Assembly: GCF_005406215.1 (NCBI RefSeq)
Contig: NZ_NXMA01000001.1
Location: 113,419-177,418 of the forward strand
Reading direction: 5' to 3'
DNA length: 64,000 bases
Source of the DNA: Campylobacter aviculae
GTDB taxonomy: Bacteria > Campylobacterota > Campylobacteria > Campylobacterales > Campylobacteraceae
Part shown: positions 16,518-26,846 of the stretch, in pieces
Layout of the letters: every line of letters starts with the position of its first letter
How positions within the stretch are numbered: the first letter of the stretch is position 1
Notes under the pieces: generated by a model
Databases searched by the model: none
The model's input: only the letters and a program-made list of their open reading frames with translations
What the model was told of the DNA's origin: nothing
Program-made: the position numbers and the translations under genes

Positions 16518-17627
16518 ATGAATAAAAAAATTATTTTATTAGCGTTTTTAGCTTTTAATTTGGAAGCTAAAGATATTAATATAGGAGTCGTTTTACCTTT
16601 AAGCGGATCTACGGCAGCTTACGGACAAAGTGCTTTAGACGGTATTGAAATTGCAAATAAAATGCAAGGATCTTTGCAAAATGGTGATAAGATAAAATTA
16701 ATTGTTTTGGATACTAAGGGTGATAAAATAGAATCTTCAAGTGCAGCAACTCGTCTTGTTACACAAGATAAAGTTTTAGGACTTATTGGCGAGATGATTA
16801 CTGCCAATACTTTGCAGGTGATGCGAGTGGCTGAAGAAAATAAAATTCCACTCATTGCGCCTGCAGCAACTGGAGATAAACTTTTGGAAAATAAATTCTA
16901 TTCTAGCAGAGTATGTTTTACAGATAGTTTTCAAGGTTCTTCTTTAGCAAAATATGTTAGCCAAAAGTTTGGTTTTAAAAGAGCCGTTGTAGTGGTGGAT
17001 CAGAGTACAGATTATTCTTTGGGTTTGGCAAAAGCTTTTGAAAAGGAATTTAAAGCAAGAGGCGGAAAAATCTTAAAGGTGTTAAGAGTAAATTCAGGAG
17101 ATAAAGATTTTAGAGCTATTATTACTCAGATTAAAATTTTAAATCCAGATTTTATTTATTTACCACTTTATTATAGTGAAGCGGCTTTGTTTGCTAGACA
17201 ATCAAAAATTATAGGCTTAAATACTCCTATGGGTTCTGCTGATGGTGTTGCGGATGCTACTTTTATAAAATTAGCTAAGGAAGCATCTGATAACTATATT
17301 TTTACTGATAGTTTTGATTCTTATAATCCTGTAACAAAATTAGGCAAAGATTTTATTTTGGTTTATGAAAAGGAGAAAAAAGACAAAGATGTCCCTGCTT
17401 TTTCAGCAATGGGAGCTGATGCCTATTTTGTAATGTTTAATGCTATGAATGCATGTAAAGAAACTCTTACAAGCGAATGTATCAATAATAAAATTCACCA
17501 AACTAAAAATTACGAAGGTGTTTCTGGAATTATTAGTATTGATGAAAGCGGTAATGCAATTCGTTCTATTATCGTAAAAGAAATTAAAAATCAAAAACCA
17601 ATATATAAAGATATAATAAATCCTTAG
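16518..17627 (+). CDS. livK: Branched-chain amino acid ABC transporter binding protein LivK
   Basis: A 369-residue paralogue of LivJ with the same layout: a short signal peptide (IILLAFLAFNLEA), INIGVVLPLSGSTAAYGQS, and a two-lobe binding fold. It would deliver Leu (or Leu/Ile/Val with a different preference) to LivHM. AGGAG lies before the ATG, eight bases after livJ. The 3' segment 17394-17518 is almost identical to livJ, unlike the rest. Confidence 0.94.
   Translation: MNKKIILLAFLAFNLEAKDINIGVVLPLSGSTAAYGQSALDGIEIANKMQGSLQNGDKIKLIVLDTKGDKIESSSAATRLVTQDKVLGLIGEMITANTLQVMRVAEENKIPLIAPAATGDKLLENKFYSSRVCFTDSFQGSSLAKYVSQKFGFKRAVVVVDQSTDYSLGLAKAFEKEFKARGGKILKVLRVNSGDKDFRAIITQIKILNPDFIYLPLYYSEAALFARQSKIIGLNTPMGSADGVADATFIKLAKEASDNYIFTDSFDSYNPVTKLGKDFILVYEKEKKDKDVPAFSAMGADAYFVMFNAMNACKETLTSECINNKIHQTKNYEGVSGIISIDESGNAIRSIIVKEIKNQKPIYKDIINP
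17394..17518 (+). repeat. Near-identical 125-bp segment, copy 2 (livK)
   Basis: Direct repeat of 16276-16400, offset by 1118 bases, and in the same codon frame in both genes. Confidence 0.85.
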
Positions 17628-17634
17628 GACTAAA

Positions 17635-18582
17635 ATGGACTCTGTTTTATTTTTACAACAAATTGTTAATGGCTTAAGTTTGGGGAGTATGTATGCTCTT
17701 ATTGCTGTAGGTTATACTATGGTGTATGGTGTTTTAAGACTTATTAATTTTGCACATGGCGATATCATGATGGTGGGAGCCTATATTGCACTTTTGCTTA
17801 TCAATTGTTTATCTCCATTTGTAAATATTTCTTTGGTTGATGATGGAATTGGAAAATATGTTTTAGCAATTTTTATAGTTGCTTTAATAGTTTCTATGTT
17901 TTTTTCTTCTATGGTTGGAGTTATTATTGACAAAATTGCTTACAAGCCTTTAAGAAAAGCTCCTAGAATTTCACTTTTAATTACAGCTATTGGAATCAGT
18001 TTCTTTTTGCAAAATTTATTTAATATGATTTTCACTTCAACAGAACAGCAATTTCCAGTTCCTCCTGTTTTTGAGAAAATGATAACAATAGGTAAGATCA
18101 GTATAACTTTAGGTTCTTTATTGGTTCCTTTAGTAACATTATTTGTAATGACAGTTGTACTTATTCTTCTATATAAAAGTAAATATGGTATAGCTATTCG
18201 TGCTTTAGCTTTTGATATACAAACAGTAAATTTAATGGGTATTAATGCAAATCGTATTATAGCTATTGTTTTTGCTTTAGGTTCAGCTTTGGCGGCTATA
18301 GCAGGAATTTTTTGGTCCAGCAATTATTATTCTGTTTACCCTACTATGGGAACATTGGTTGGACTTAAAGCTTTTGCAGCTGCTGTTTTGGGTGGAATTG
18401 GATCTGTCGTCGGAGCTGTTTTGGGAGGGTTAATCATCGGTCTTACCGAGGTTATGGTTGTTGCTTTTTTTCCGGATCTTTCAGGTTTTAAAGATGCTTT
18501 TGCTTTTATTTTTTTAGTGCTTATTTTACTTTTTAAACCAACAGGAATTTTGGGTATTAATTTTGAAAAAAGTAGGTTTTAG
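17635..18582 (+). CDS. livH: Branched-chain amino acid ABC transporter permease LivH
   Basis: A 315-residue inner-membrane permease with about eight helices. Family motifs are GLSLGSMYALIAVGYTMVYGVLRLINFAHGD near the N-terminus and the ABC-contact region FAAAVLGGIGSVVGAVLGG. It pairs with LivM. It starts seven bases after livK. Confidence 0.95.
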   Translation: MDSVLFLQQIVNGLSLGSMYALIAVGYTMVYGVLRLINFAHGDIMMVGAYIALLLINCLSPFVNISLVDDGIGKYVLAIFIVALIVSMFFSSMVGVIIDKIAYKPLRKAPRISLLITAIGISFFLQNLFNMIFTSTEQQFPVPPVFEKMITIGKISITLGSLLVPLVTLFVMTVVLILLYKSKYGIAIRALAFDIQTVNLMGINANRIIAIVFALGSALAAIAGIFWSSNYYSVYPTMGTLVGLKAFAAAVLGGIGSVVGAVLGGLIIGLTEVMVVAFFPDLSGFKDAFAFIFLVLILLFKPTGILGINFEKSRF

Positions 18583-19629
18583 ATGACAAAGATAAAAATT
18601 TCTGCCTTAATTTATATTATTTTAGCGATTGCTTTTATAAGTCTTTCTCCATATTTTTTTGATAGCTATGGAATGGGTATATTGAATCAAATTGCTATCT
18701 ATATTACCTTAGCTGTTAGTTATAATCTTATCAACGGGGTAACAGGACAATTTTCTTTAGGACCAAATGGTTTTATAGCTATTGGAGCTTATGCAGCTGC
18801 TTTAGTGCTTTTAAGTACTGACCAAAAAAATGATTTGTTTAATTTAGAAGATCCAAGTCCTATAATCTTAGCCTTGCATACTAATTCTTTTATTTTAGCT
18901 CTTTTAATGGCAGGTATTAGTGCTTGTATTTTATCTTTAATCCTTTCTTTTGCGGTATTTCGTGTAAGAGGTGATTATTTAGCAATTGTAACTTTAGGTT
19001 TTGGTATTATCATACAAAAACTAGCAATTAATTTCCCAAGTTTAACCAATGGTTCTATGGGGTTAAATGGAATACCTTTATTTTCAAATTTGTATTGGAC
19101 GGGTGGAATTGCCATCATTTCAGTTATTTTGATTTTAAATTTAGTTTATTCTAAATTTGGTAGAGCTATGAAAGCTGTAAGGGATGATGAAGACGCTGCA
19201 AGTGCTATGGGTATCAATACTTTTTGGATTAAAACTCTCGCTTTTACAGCCTCTGCTTTTTTAGAAGGTATTGGCGGAGGGCTTTTGGTTTGTTTGCTTG
19301 GTTCTGTTTCACCTGAGCAATTTGGTTTTGAATTCACTTTTATACTATTAACTATTATAGTATTGGGAGGATTAGGTTCTACTACAGGAGCTATTATAGG
19401 TACAATTTTGATTGTAGGCGGTAGAGAATGGCTAAGATTTTTAGATGAAATACAAATTAAAATTGATATTTTAAATATTGATATACATTCTATGCCAGGT
19501 CTTCGTATGGTTGTTTTTTCTTTAATATTAATCTTAGTTATGCTTTTTGCAAGACGAGGAATTTTTGGAGATAAGGAGTTAAATTCTTTCTTTAAAAATA
19601 AACAATGCTCTAAAAAGGAATATAAATGA
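18583..19629 (+). CDS. livM: Branched-chain amino acid ABC transporter permease LivM
   Basis: A 348-residue permease partner of LivH; its ATG directly abuts the livH stop. Visible motifs are YNLINGVTGQFSLGPNGFIAIGAYAAA, the GDYLAIVTLGFG segment and the ATPase-contact GRAMKAVRDDEDAASAMGI. A Lys-rich cytoplasmic tail ends the protein. It overlaps livG by four bases. Confidence 0.95.
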   Translation: MTKIKISALIYIILAIAFISLSPYFFDSYGMGILNQIAIYITLAVSYNLINGVTGQFSLGPNGFIAIGAYAAALVLLSTDQKNDLFNLEDPSPIILALHTNSFILALLMAGISACILSLILSFAVFRVRGDYLAIVTLGFGIIIQKLAINFPSLTNGSMGLNGIPLFSNLYWTGGIAIISVILILNLVYSKFGRAMKAVRDDEDAASAMGINTFWIKTLAFTASAFLEGIGGGLLVCLLGSVSPEQFGFEFTFILLTIIVLGGLGSTTGAIIGTILIVGGREWLRFLDEIQIKIDILNIDIHSMPGLRMVVFSLILILVMLFARRGIFGDKELNSFFKNKQCSKKEYK

Positions 19630-20396
19630 TACTAGAGCTTAAAAAAATTACTAAAAAATTTGGAGAAATTCAAGCAATTAATGAGACTTCTTTTTGTATA
19701 AAAGAAGGAGAAATTTTTGCCCTTATTGGTCCAAATGGAGCTGGAAAGACAACTCTTTTTAATATTATCACAGGAAATTATAAACCAACCAGCGGAGAAG
19801 TTTTTTTTCAAAAGCAAAGAATTAACCATCTTAAACCTTATGAAATTGTACATTTGGGTATAGCAAGAACTTTTCAAAATATAAGACTTTTTTCAAGTAT
19901 GAATGTTCTTGAAAATGTAATGATAGGCTTTAATAAGCAGATGAAATATAGCGTTTTAGAAGCATTCTTTCATTTTGGTCGTTTTTGTAAAGTTGAAAAA
20001 GAATTTAATCGTAAAGCCTATAGTATTTTAGAAGAATTAGGAATTGCTGATTTGGCAAATGAAAAAGCTACGAGTTTAAGTTATGGACAGCAAAGAAAGG
20101 TTGAAATTGCTCGTGCGATGGCGACAAATCCGAAACTTTTATTATTAGATGAACCAGCTGCTGGAATGAATTCAAGCGAAGGTGATGAATTAGCTGATCT
20201 CATTTTAAAACTTAGAAAAGACTATAAAATCAGTATTTTACTTATAGAGCACGATATGAAATTTGTTAATCAATTATGTGATAGGGTTTTAGTTCTTGAT
20301 TATGGAAAAACCATTTTTGAAGGAAAGTTAAGTGATGCAGTGGAACATAAAGAAGTTATAGCTGCTTATTTAGGAGATTTTGATGCTAGTAGTTAA
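19626..20396 (+). CDS. livG: Branched-chain amino acid ABC transporter ATPase LivG
   Basis: A 256-residue ATPase energising LivHM. Walker A GPNGAGKTT is near residue 35, the signature LSYGQQRKVEIARA precedes Walker B LLLLDEPAAGM, and the H-loop is IEHDM. It overlaps both livM and livF, indicating tight translational coupling. Confidence 0.96.
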   Translation: MILELKKITKKFGEIQAINETSFCIKEGEIFALIGPNGAGKTTLFNIITGNYKPTSGEVFFQKQRINHLKPYEIVHLGIARTFQNIRLFSSMNVLENVMIGFNKQMKYSVLEAFFHFGRFCKVEKEFNRKAYSILEELGIADLANEKATSLSYGQQRKVEIARAMATNPKLLLLDEPAAGMNSSEGDELADLILKLRKDYKISILLIEHDMKFVNQLCDRVLVLDYGKTIFEGKLSDAVEHKEVIAAYLGDFDASS

Positions 20397-21078
20397 AGAT
20401 TTGCACGTATATTATGGCTTGATTGAAGCAGTCAAAGGTATTGACTTTAAGGTAGAGACAGGTCATATAGTATCGCTGATTGGATCAAATGGTGCTGGCA
20501 AAACTTCTACTTTAAATGCTCTTTTAAATTCGGTTAAACGCACAGGAGAGGTTAATTTTTTAGGTTACGATACAAAAAGACACTTAACACATACTTTGGT
20601 TCAAAAAGGAATCGCTTTAGTTCCAGAAGGAAGGCGTGTTTTTATTAATCTTAGCGTAGAAGAAAATTTAAAGATCGGAGCCTACAACAATAGTGAAAAT
20701 TATGAACATTTAAGAGAGCAAATGTATAAATTATTTCCAAGACTTGCAAGCAAAAAGCACTCTATGGCTGGAAGTTTAAGTGGTGGGGAAGCTCAAATGT
20801 TGGCTATTTCAAGAGCCTTGATGAGTGAACCTAAGCTTTTGATGCTTGATGAGCCTTCTTTAGGACTTGCTCCTAAAATTGTTGGAGAGGTTTTTGATAT
20901 TATAGTGCGTTTAAAAAATGAAGGAATAACTATACTTTTGGTGGAACAAAATGCTTATTCTGCATTAAAAATAAGTGATTATGCTTATGTTTTAGAAAAT
21001 GGTAAAATTGTAATGCAGGGAGAAGCTAAAAGCTTGGTAGGCAATGATGATATTAGAAAAAAATATTTAGGACTTTAA
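20383..21078 (+). CDS. livF: Branched-chain amino acid ABC transporter ATPase LivF
   Basis: A 231-residue second ATPase of the Liv transporter. It has Walker A GSNGAGKTS, signature LSGGEAQMLAISRA and Walker B LLMLDEPSLGL. I take the ATG at 20383, six bases after a GGAG site, rather than the TTG one codon earlier. The start lies inside the last 14 bases of livG. It is the last liv gene; ccsBA follows 14 bases later and may be read from the same mRNA. Confidence 0.95.
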   Translation: MLVVKDLHVYYGLIEAVKGIDFKVETGHIVSLIGSNGAGKTSTLNALLNSVKRTGEVNFLGYDTKRHLTHTLVQKGIALVPEGRRVFINLSVEENLKIGAYNNSENYEHLREQMYKLFPRLASKKHSMAGSLSGGEAQMLAISRALMSEPKLLMLDEPSLGLAPKIVGEVFDIIVRLKNEGITILLVEQNAYSALKISDYAYVLENGKIVMQGEAKSLVGNDDIRKKYLGL

Positions 21079-21092
21079 AAAGGATTATAGCA

Positions 21093-24000
21093 ATGAAAAA
21101 AATTGTCAAAAGTGTAGGAGATTTAAAAATTTCTATAGCTTTATTTTTGCTTTTTGCATTATTTTGTGCTTTAGCAACTTTTATAGAGAGTGCTTATGGT
21201 ACTTCTACAGCTTGGGCGATGATTTATGATACCTTTTGGTTTGAATATATACAATTATTACTCGGAATTAATTTGTTTTGCGGTATGTTTCGCTATAAGA
21301 TGTTTAATTTAAAAAAAATACCTTTGATAATTTTTCACATATCTTTTCTTTTCATCCTCGTCGGATCTGCAATTACCAGATATTATGGATTTGAAGGGAG
21401 TTTATCCATAAGAGAACATACTCAAAACTCACTTATAGAGAGTTCAAAAACTTCGCTTAGAATTTCTGCTATTAAAGATGGAGAACGCTATACAGCGGTC
21501 AATGATCGATATATTGGAAATTTGCCTTTTGCTAACTCTTTCAAACTCAGTTTAGATATAGGTGGTGATAAGGCGGTTTTAAAATATAAAGACTTGATTT
21601 TAGATGCAAGCTATGTTTATAAAGAAAATAACACTTCAGATCCTTTACTTGCTTTAACACTTTCTCAAAAAGACATGCAAGGCATTACATTAGAATTTAA
21701 AAAAGGGGAAATTCGCAATATAGATGGAATTAATTTTGCTTTCATGAATGATAATGTTTCTAAACCTTATATTAAAATAGATGAAAATTTAAAACTAAGC
21801 TCTAGTGAAAATTTAAATGTTTTTAATATGAAAGAAAATGAAAATTTGACTTTAAAATCCGGAGAAAGTGAAAATGCAAAAGAACTTAGACTTTATAGTC
21901 TAAATGATTTAAATTTTGTTGTTAAATTTGCTTCTTTACATGGAGTAAAAGAAATTCAGGGTGTAAATAGACCTCAAGATGAAAGTTTTTGGTTATGGTT
22001 TAAGTCTGCTTGGTTGGAATTTATTAGAACAATGATGGTTTCTACTTTTGGGGAACCTCAAAATTGGAAAACTTCCTGGCTATTAAAATTTAAAGATTTT
22101 GCAATGAGTAAAGAATATCAGGCTTTAAATTTAAAAGGTGTTTATGCTTTAAAACTTGAGCTAGACTATAAAAATCAAAAAAAAGATTTTTATATTTTTG
22201 AATATGATAAACCAATTATGGTTGAAATTGATGGGCAGAAATTTTTTATCTCTTGGACGCTTTCTTACAGGCAACTTCCTTTTGAAATTTATTTAAAAGA
22301 TTTTATTATAGATCGTTATCCGGGTTCTATGTCTCCTGCTTCTTATGCAAGTGAAATTACAGTTAAGAATGGTAATGAAAATTTTGATTACAGGATATTT
22401 ATGAATAATGTTTTAGATTATCATGGTTATAGATTTTATCAGAGTTCTTATGATCAGGATGAAAAAGGAACCATACTTTCAGTCAATAAAGATCCAGGGA
22501 AAGTACCTACTTATATAGGTTATTTTTTACTCATTCTTGGAATGTTTTTAAATTTTTTAAATCCAAATTCAAGATTTAGAACTCTAGCGAGACTTATAAA
22601 TCAGGACTCTTTAAAAAATATTGGATCTTTTTTATTGATATTTTTTATATTTTTTGGAGTTGATAAAATTTTTGCAAAAAATATTGATTTACCCATTGTA
22701 AATTCAGAACATGCCAAAGCCCTTGGATCGCTAGTTTTGCAAAAGTCGGTAGACGGTAGAATGATTCCTTTTGACACTTTAGCGAGAGAAATTCTGGAAA
22801 AAATTCACCAAAGTGAAAGCTATAAAGGACAGAGTGCTAATGCTATAATGCTTTCTATGCTTGTTGATGTAGATAAATGGGAAAATGAACCTTTTATTTT
22901 GATGCCTCAAAATAAAATTGTTCGTGAAAATATTGCTAAAATTTTAGGAATTTCTAATCAAAAATATATTTCTTATAAAGATTTTTTTGATGAAAATAGA
23001 CATTATAAACTTCAAAAATACGTTGAAAATGCAAATCGCAAAAATCCAAACGCAAGAAGTGTTTTTGACAAAGAAATGATCAAATTAGACGAAAGAGCCA
23101 ATATAGTGAATTTAGTTTTTAGCGGAGAACTTTTTAAATTTATTCCTATGCAAAATAGCGAGAATAATATTTGGTTGGCACCTTTTTCTGCTGTTACAAC
23201 TTTAAAAGGGGAAGAGGGTCAATTTGTTTTGGCATTGATCAGGAATTATTTTAATGCCGTAGATCAAGCTTTTGAAGATAATAATTGGACTGGAGCTAAT
23301 GAGGGCTTAGCACTAATCAAACAATATCAAGAAAAAGTAGGATATAAGGTTATGCCTAGCAAAACAAGAATCGACCTGGAAATTTTTTCAAATAAGGCTA
23401 AAATATTTGTAAAACTTTCACCTATTTATTTGCTTGCGGGATTTTTGCTTTTAATTCTTGTTTTTGCAAAGATGATTGCACCAAATTTAAAAATTGCTAA
23501 GATATTCAAAGTAGTCTACATCTTAAATATTTTAGCTTTTTTGATCCATACTATAGGCCTGATATTGCGTGCTTATTTGGCAGAACATGCTCCTTGGAGT
23601 AATGGTTATGAAAGTATGGTTTATATTGCTTGGGCTTTGTCTTTATCTGGGATATTCTTTTCCAAAAAAAGTCCTATAGCACTCTCTCTTACTTCTATTT
23701 TATCCGGAGTTGTGCTTATGGTGGCATATTTAAGCGAGATGAATCCACAGATTACAAATCTCGTGCCAGTTTTAAATTCTTATTGGCTTAGTATTCATGT
23801 ATCTGTAATTACTGCTAGTTATGGATTTTTAGGGCTTTGTGCCTTACTTGGTATTTTTGTTTTATTGTTAATGTGTTTTCTTAAAACAGATGGAAAATAT
23901 AATTCGCATATTTTAAGAAATATTACAGAAGCGACAAGAATTAATGAAATGGCGATGATTTTAGGTCTTTGTCTGCTTACAGTTGGAAATTTTTTGGGTG

Positions 24001-24332
24001 CAATTTGGGCGAATGAAAGCTGGGGAAGATATTGGAGTTGGGATTCTAAAGAAACTTGGGCTTTGATAAGTATTTTAGTTTATGCGGCAATTTTACATCT
24101 TAGAATGATTCCAAAATATTGCAATCAATTTATATTTTCTTTATGGAGTATGTTTGCTTATTGGGTGATAATCATGACTTATTTTGGTGTAAATTATTTT
24201 TTAAGCGGACTTCATTCTTATGCAGCAGGAGAAGCAGTCCAAATTCCTGATTATGTTTATTGGGGTTTTGCTCTTATGTTGATTTTGGCATTTTTTGCAA
24301 GAAGAAAACGCTATTTTGTAGGTAAACTTTAA
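21093..24332 (+). CDS. ccsBA: CcsBA fusion: heme exporter/cytochrome c synthase (system II)
   Basis: A 1079-residue fusion of CcsB (ResB) and CcsA (ResC). The N-terminal half has four helices and a large periplasmic ResB domain; the C-terminal third is a polytopic CcsA part with the heme-binding WWD motif (GRYWSWDSKETWALI near residue 975) and conserved histidines, e.g. in LNSYWLSIHVS. It carries heme to the periplasm and attaches it to CxxCH proteins. Fused versions are typical of epsilonproteobacteria. Clients in this window are NapB and the small cytochrome c at 14931. Confidence 0.95.
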   Translation: MKKIVKSVGDLKISIALFLLFALFCALATFIESAYGTSTAWAMIYDTFWFEYIQLLLGINLFCGMFRYKMFNLKKIPLIIFHISFLFILVGSAITRYYGFEGSLSIREHTQNSLIESSKTSLRISAIKDGERYTAVNDRYIGNLPFANSFKLSLDIGGDKAVLKYKDLILDASYVYKENNTSDPLLALTLSQKDMQGITLEFKKGEIRNIDGINFAFMNDNVSKPYIKIDENLKLSSSENLNVFNMKENENLTLKSGESENAKELRLYSLNDLNFVVKFASLHGVKEIQGVNRPQDESFWLWFKSAWLEFIRTMMVSTFGEPQNWKTSWLLKFKDFAMSKEYQALNLKGVYALKLELDYKNQKKDFYIFEYDKPIMVEIDGQKFFISWTLSYRQLPFEIYLKDFIIDRYPGSMSPASYASEITVKNGNENFDYRIFMNNVLDYHGYRFYQSSYDQDEKGTILSVNKDPGKVPTYIGYFLLILGMFLNFLNPNSRFRTLARLINQDSLKNIGSFLLIFFIFFGVDKIFAKNIDLPIVNSEHAKALGSLVLQKSVDGRMIPFDTLAREILEKIHQSESYKGQSANAIMLSMLVDVDKWENEPFILMPQNKIVRENIAKILGISNQKYISYKDFFDENRHYKLQKYVENANRKNPNARSVFDKEMIKLDERANIVNLVFSGELFKFIPMQNSENNIWLAPFSAVTTLKGEEGQFVLALIRNYFNAVDQAFEDNNWTGANEGLALIKQYQEKVGYKVMPSKTRIDLEIFSNKAKIFVKLSPIYLLAGFLLLILVFAKMIAPNLKIAKIFKVVYILNILAFLIHTIGLILRAYLAEHAPWSNGYESMVYIAWALSLSGIFFSKKSPIALSLTSILSGVVLMVAYLSEMNPQITNLVPVLNSYWLSIHVSVITASYGFLGLCALLGIFVLLLMCFLKTDGKYNSHILRNITEATRINEMAMILGLCLLTVGNFLGAIWANESWGRYWSWDSKETWALISILVYAAILHLRMIPKYCNQFIFSLWSMFAYWVIIMTYFGVNYFLSGLHSYAAGEAVQIPDYVYWGFALMLILAFFARRKRYFVGKL

Positions 24333-24799
24333 TGGGTAGTTATATTTTTTTAGCAATATTTTGTGTTGCCATCTTTCTTTTGTTATTTCTAAGCTTAATT
24401 GCTTATCTTATTACAAGTGGAGATAAAAAAATATCTAAAAAAAATAAAAACACTCCTTCTGTTAAGCAAAAAAAAGCTAAAAAAGTATTTGATACCGATT
24501 TAGATAATATGATTGCAACGGCGGCTGATTCAAATTTAACGGATTCTGACTTGCAAGAACTCGCTAAATTGTATGTAGCTACACATAAATTAGGATCTAA
24601 AACTTCTAAAGAATTAGATGACGCTGTTAAGAAAAAATTGGAGTTTGTCTCTGCATTGGCTTCAAATATGAACGCAAGCGCACAAACTGTGAGTTTTTTA
24701 AATAAAGAACTTAAGAAAATTTCTGGTTCTTATAAAAAAGAAATCGATGCTTATGAGCAAATGGGATTAGCAAAGAGAAAGATCAAAGAAGAGCAATAA
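24332..24799 (+). CDS. Small single-pass membrane protein, function unknown
   Basis: 155 residues: one N-terminal hydrophobic helix (YIFLAIFCVAIFLLLFLSLIAYLI), a Lys-rich stop-transfer stretch, then a soluble helical cytoplasmic domain. The ATG overlaps the ccsBA stop by one base (TAATG), so it is translated with it. A homologue follows ccsBA in C. jejuni. I see no enzymatic motif; a role near heme or cytochrome maturation is only suggested by position. Confidence 0.75.
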   Translation: MGSYIFLAIFCVAIFLLLFLSLIAYLITSGDKKISKKNKNTPSVKQKKAKKVFDTDLDNMIATAADSNLTDSDLQELAKLYVATHKLGSKTSKELDDAVKKKLEFVSALASNMNASAQTVSFLNKELKKISGSYKKEIDAYEQMGLAKRKIKEEQ

Positions 24800-24802
24800 A
24801 AA

Positions 24803-24879
24803 TGGTGCGCTCAAGAGGATTCGAACCTCTGGCCTTTTGAACCGCAATCAAATGCTCTATCCAGCTGAGCTATGAGCGC
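24803..24879 (-). tRNA. tRNA-Arg (anticodon GCG)
   Basis: A 77-nt cloverleaf on the minus strand. Acceptor stem GCGCTCA/TGAGCGC, D-stem GCTC/GAGC, anticodon stem TTTGA/TCAAA around loop TTGCGGT, T-arm AGAGG-TTCGAAT-CCTCT, and an encoded CCA. The anticodon is GCG, reading CGC and CGU. It converges on the preceding membrane-protein gene. Confidence 0.95.
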
Positions 24880-24916
24880 AAAGATGTTATTATATAATAT
24901 TTTTCTTAAAAATAAG

Positions 24917-25693
24917 TTATTTATGGGTTTTTTTAGATATCTTATCATCAAATTCTAGCTCTTTTTTCCTTTTTTTATAATAAACAACGAGTCCAATAAT
25001 TAAAATGAAGCATATAAGAGTAAAAATATACCAAGTAGCGTTTTTATTTCCATTTAAAAACAATCCATTGGTATTCATTCCAAAAAATCCCACGATTAAA
25101 TTTAGAGGTAAAAATATTGCAGAAAGTACGCTTAAAAAATATAAACTTTGATTGATTCTTTCATTTTTTATGGCACTGATTAATAAATGCAATTCATTTA
25201 ATCTTGTTAAAATTTCTTTGCTATTTTTTAAAGCTATATTAACACCAAAAATTAAGGGTCTTAAAGCTTTTTTATGAGGACTTGTTTCAGCAAGTAAATT
25301 TAAAGCTTCATTAAGCAGAGAAAGATTTTTTAAATTCCTATTAATTTTTTGCTTTAAAATAAAGCTTTTTTTAAAAAAGTTTTTAATTAAATTTCCTTTT
25401 AAAAGTATATTTTCTTTATGTTCTATAATGCTTTCAAAATGAGCATTTTCAGCTTTATATTCGTCTAAATTTGTGCGAATAATATTTAAAAAATCATTAA
25501 GACTTAAAGGTTTAAATTCTACATTATCTAATTTAAAAATATTTTCTTCTTCAAATCCGAAAACATATACTTTTTCTTTCTCATTCTTGATATTTAAAGA
25601 GGATAAAATCAAAATTTTTTGTCCTAAAAAGTCTATATATAAAGTGTTAGGATTTTTACTTAGAAATTTGGCTAAGTTTTCATCATATTGCAT
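24917..25693 (-). CDS. CorA-family divalent-metal transporter-like protein
   Basis: 258 residues, shorter than typical CorA (about 320) at the N-terminal cytoplasmic end. It retains the long helical region, the GMN signature (GMNTNG, residues 205-210) at the end of the first membrane helix, a second helix ([18 protein letters not shown]) and the basic C-terminal tail KKRKKELEF. That is the pore architecture of Mg2+/Co2+/Ni2+ channels. Its start overlaps the end of tgt by 11 bases, so it is read from the same minus-strand transcript. The ion cannot be assigned. Confidence 0.8.
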   Translation of the reverse strand: MQYDENLAKFLSKNPNTLYIDFLGQKILILSSLNIKNEKEKVYVFGFEEENIFKLDNVEFKPLSLNDFLNIIRTNLDEYKAENAHFESIIEHKENILLKGNLIKNFFKKSFILKQKINRNLKNLSLLNEALNLLAETSPHKKALRPLIFGVNIALKNSKEILTRLNELHLLISAIKNERINQSLYFLSVLSAIFLPLNLIVGFFGMNTNGLFLNGNKNATWYIFTLICFILIIGLVVYYKKRKKELEFDDKISKKTHK

Positions 25694-26813
25694 TATTTAG
25701 CCTTTTAGAATAAAAATCTTTTTTAAATTGTTCAAATTTATTTTTTTTAATCGCTTCTCTCATTTGTTTTACTAAATCAAGATAATAATGTAAATTATGC
25801 AAACTTGCTAAACGGAAAAAAGTTAGTTCCTTAGCTTTAAAAAGATGGTTTAAATAAGCACGTGAGAAGTTACAGCAAGTGTAGCATTGACAAGTTTTAT
25901 CTATAGGATCATGATCGTTGATAAATTCTGCTTTTTTGATATTAAATTTACCAAAACTAGTGAAAAAAGTTCCATTTCTAGCATTTCTTGTTGGCATAAC
26001 ACAATCAAACATATCCACTCCACGTGCAACATTTTCTACTAGATCTTCAGGAGTGCCAACACCCATTAAATATCTTGGTCTGTTTTCATCTAAAAAAGGA
26101 TTTAAATTTTCTACAGTTTCATACATGAGAGCATTTTCCTCCCCGACACTAAGCCCTCCTATAGCCAGTCCATCAAATTCCATTTCATTTAAAGCTAAAG
26201 CACAACGTTTTCTTTCCTCATAATCAGTTCCACCTTGGATGATTCCAAAAATATTTTGATCTAAACCTATATTTTCATTTTGCATTTTTTTATGGTATTC
26301 TATGGCTTCTTTTGCCCATAAAATAGTTCTATTGACAGAAATTTTTATCCTTTCTTTGGTTGCAGGCAGGGCAACTAGATCATCTAAGATCATCATAATG
26401 TCTGATTTAAAAGTGTATTGGATATCCAAAACGCTTTTAGGGGTAAAAAGATGTTTGCTTCCATCAATATGGCTTTTAAATTCTATACCCTCGCTAAAAT
26501 GTTTTGAATTTTTACTTAAAGAAAAAGCTTGAAAACCACCACTATCGGTTAAAAAACTTCTATCAAATTGAGTAAAACCATGCAAACCCTTAAAATTTCT
26601 AATCACCTCCAAACCAGGACGTAAATACATATGGTAAGTATTAGCAAGAATAATTTTTGCATCTAATTCATTTTTAAGATCATTAGCATCAAGACTTTTA
26701 ACCGCACCTACTGTTCCAACAGGCATAAAAATAGGAGTTTCGAAGATGCTATGTGCTGTAGTGATTTCACACACTCTGGCTATGCCATCCTTATGCTTTA
26801 ATTTAAATTCCAT
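25683..26813 (-). CDS. tgt: Queuine tRNA-ribosyltransferase (TGT)
   Basis: 376 residues. It exchanges guanine 34 for preQ1 in tRNAs with GUN anticodons. Asp90 is in LTDSGGFQ, the nucleophile is Asp270 in [10 protein letters not shown], the substrate loop is [11 protein letters not shown], and zinc ligands are Cys308, Cys310, Cys313 and probably His323. I start at [10 protein letters not shown]; the frame extends 14 codons further upstream but those residues are outside the family. Divergent from the TrkA-like gene. Confidence 0.95.
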   Translation of the reverse strand: MEFKLKHKDGIARVCEITTAHSIFETPIFMPVGTVGAVKSLDANDLKNELDAKIILANTYHMYLRPGLEVIRNFKGLHGFTQFDRSFLTDSGGFQAFSLSKNSKHFSEGIEFKSHIDGSKHLFTPKSVLDIQYTFKSDIMMILDDLVALPATKERIKISVNRTILWAKEAIEYHKKMQNENIGLDQNIFGIIQGGTDYEERKRCALALNEMEFDGLAIGGLSVGEENALMYETVENLNPFLDENRPRYLMGVGTPEDLVENVARGVDMFDCVMPTRNARNGTFFTSFGKFNIKKAEFINDHDPIDKTCQCYTCCNFSRAYLNHLFKAKELTFFRLASLHNLHYYLDLVKQMREAIKKNKFEQFKKDFYSKRLNNAI

Positions 26814-26846
26814 TTGATATAATTCCTTTTTTTGGAGATAAACACA

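Noticed and set aside
17940..18323. Minus-strand open frame of 127 codons inside livH
   Set aside because: Low-complexity antisense translation of a conserved permease; not a gene.
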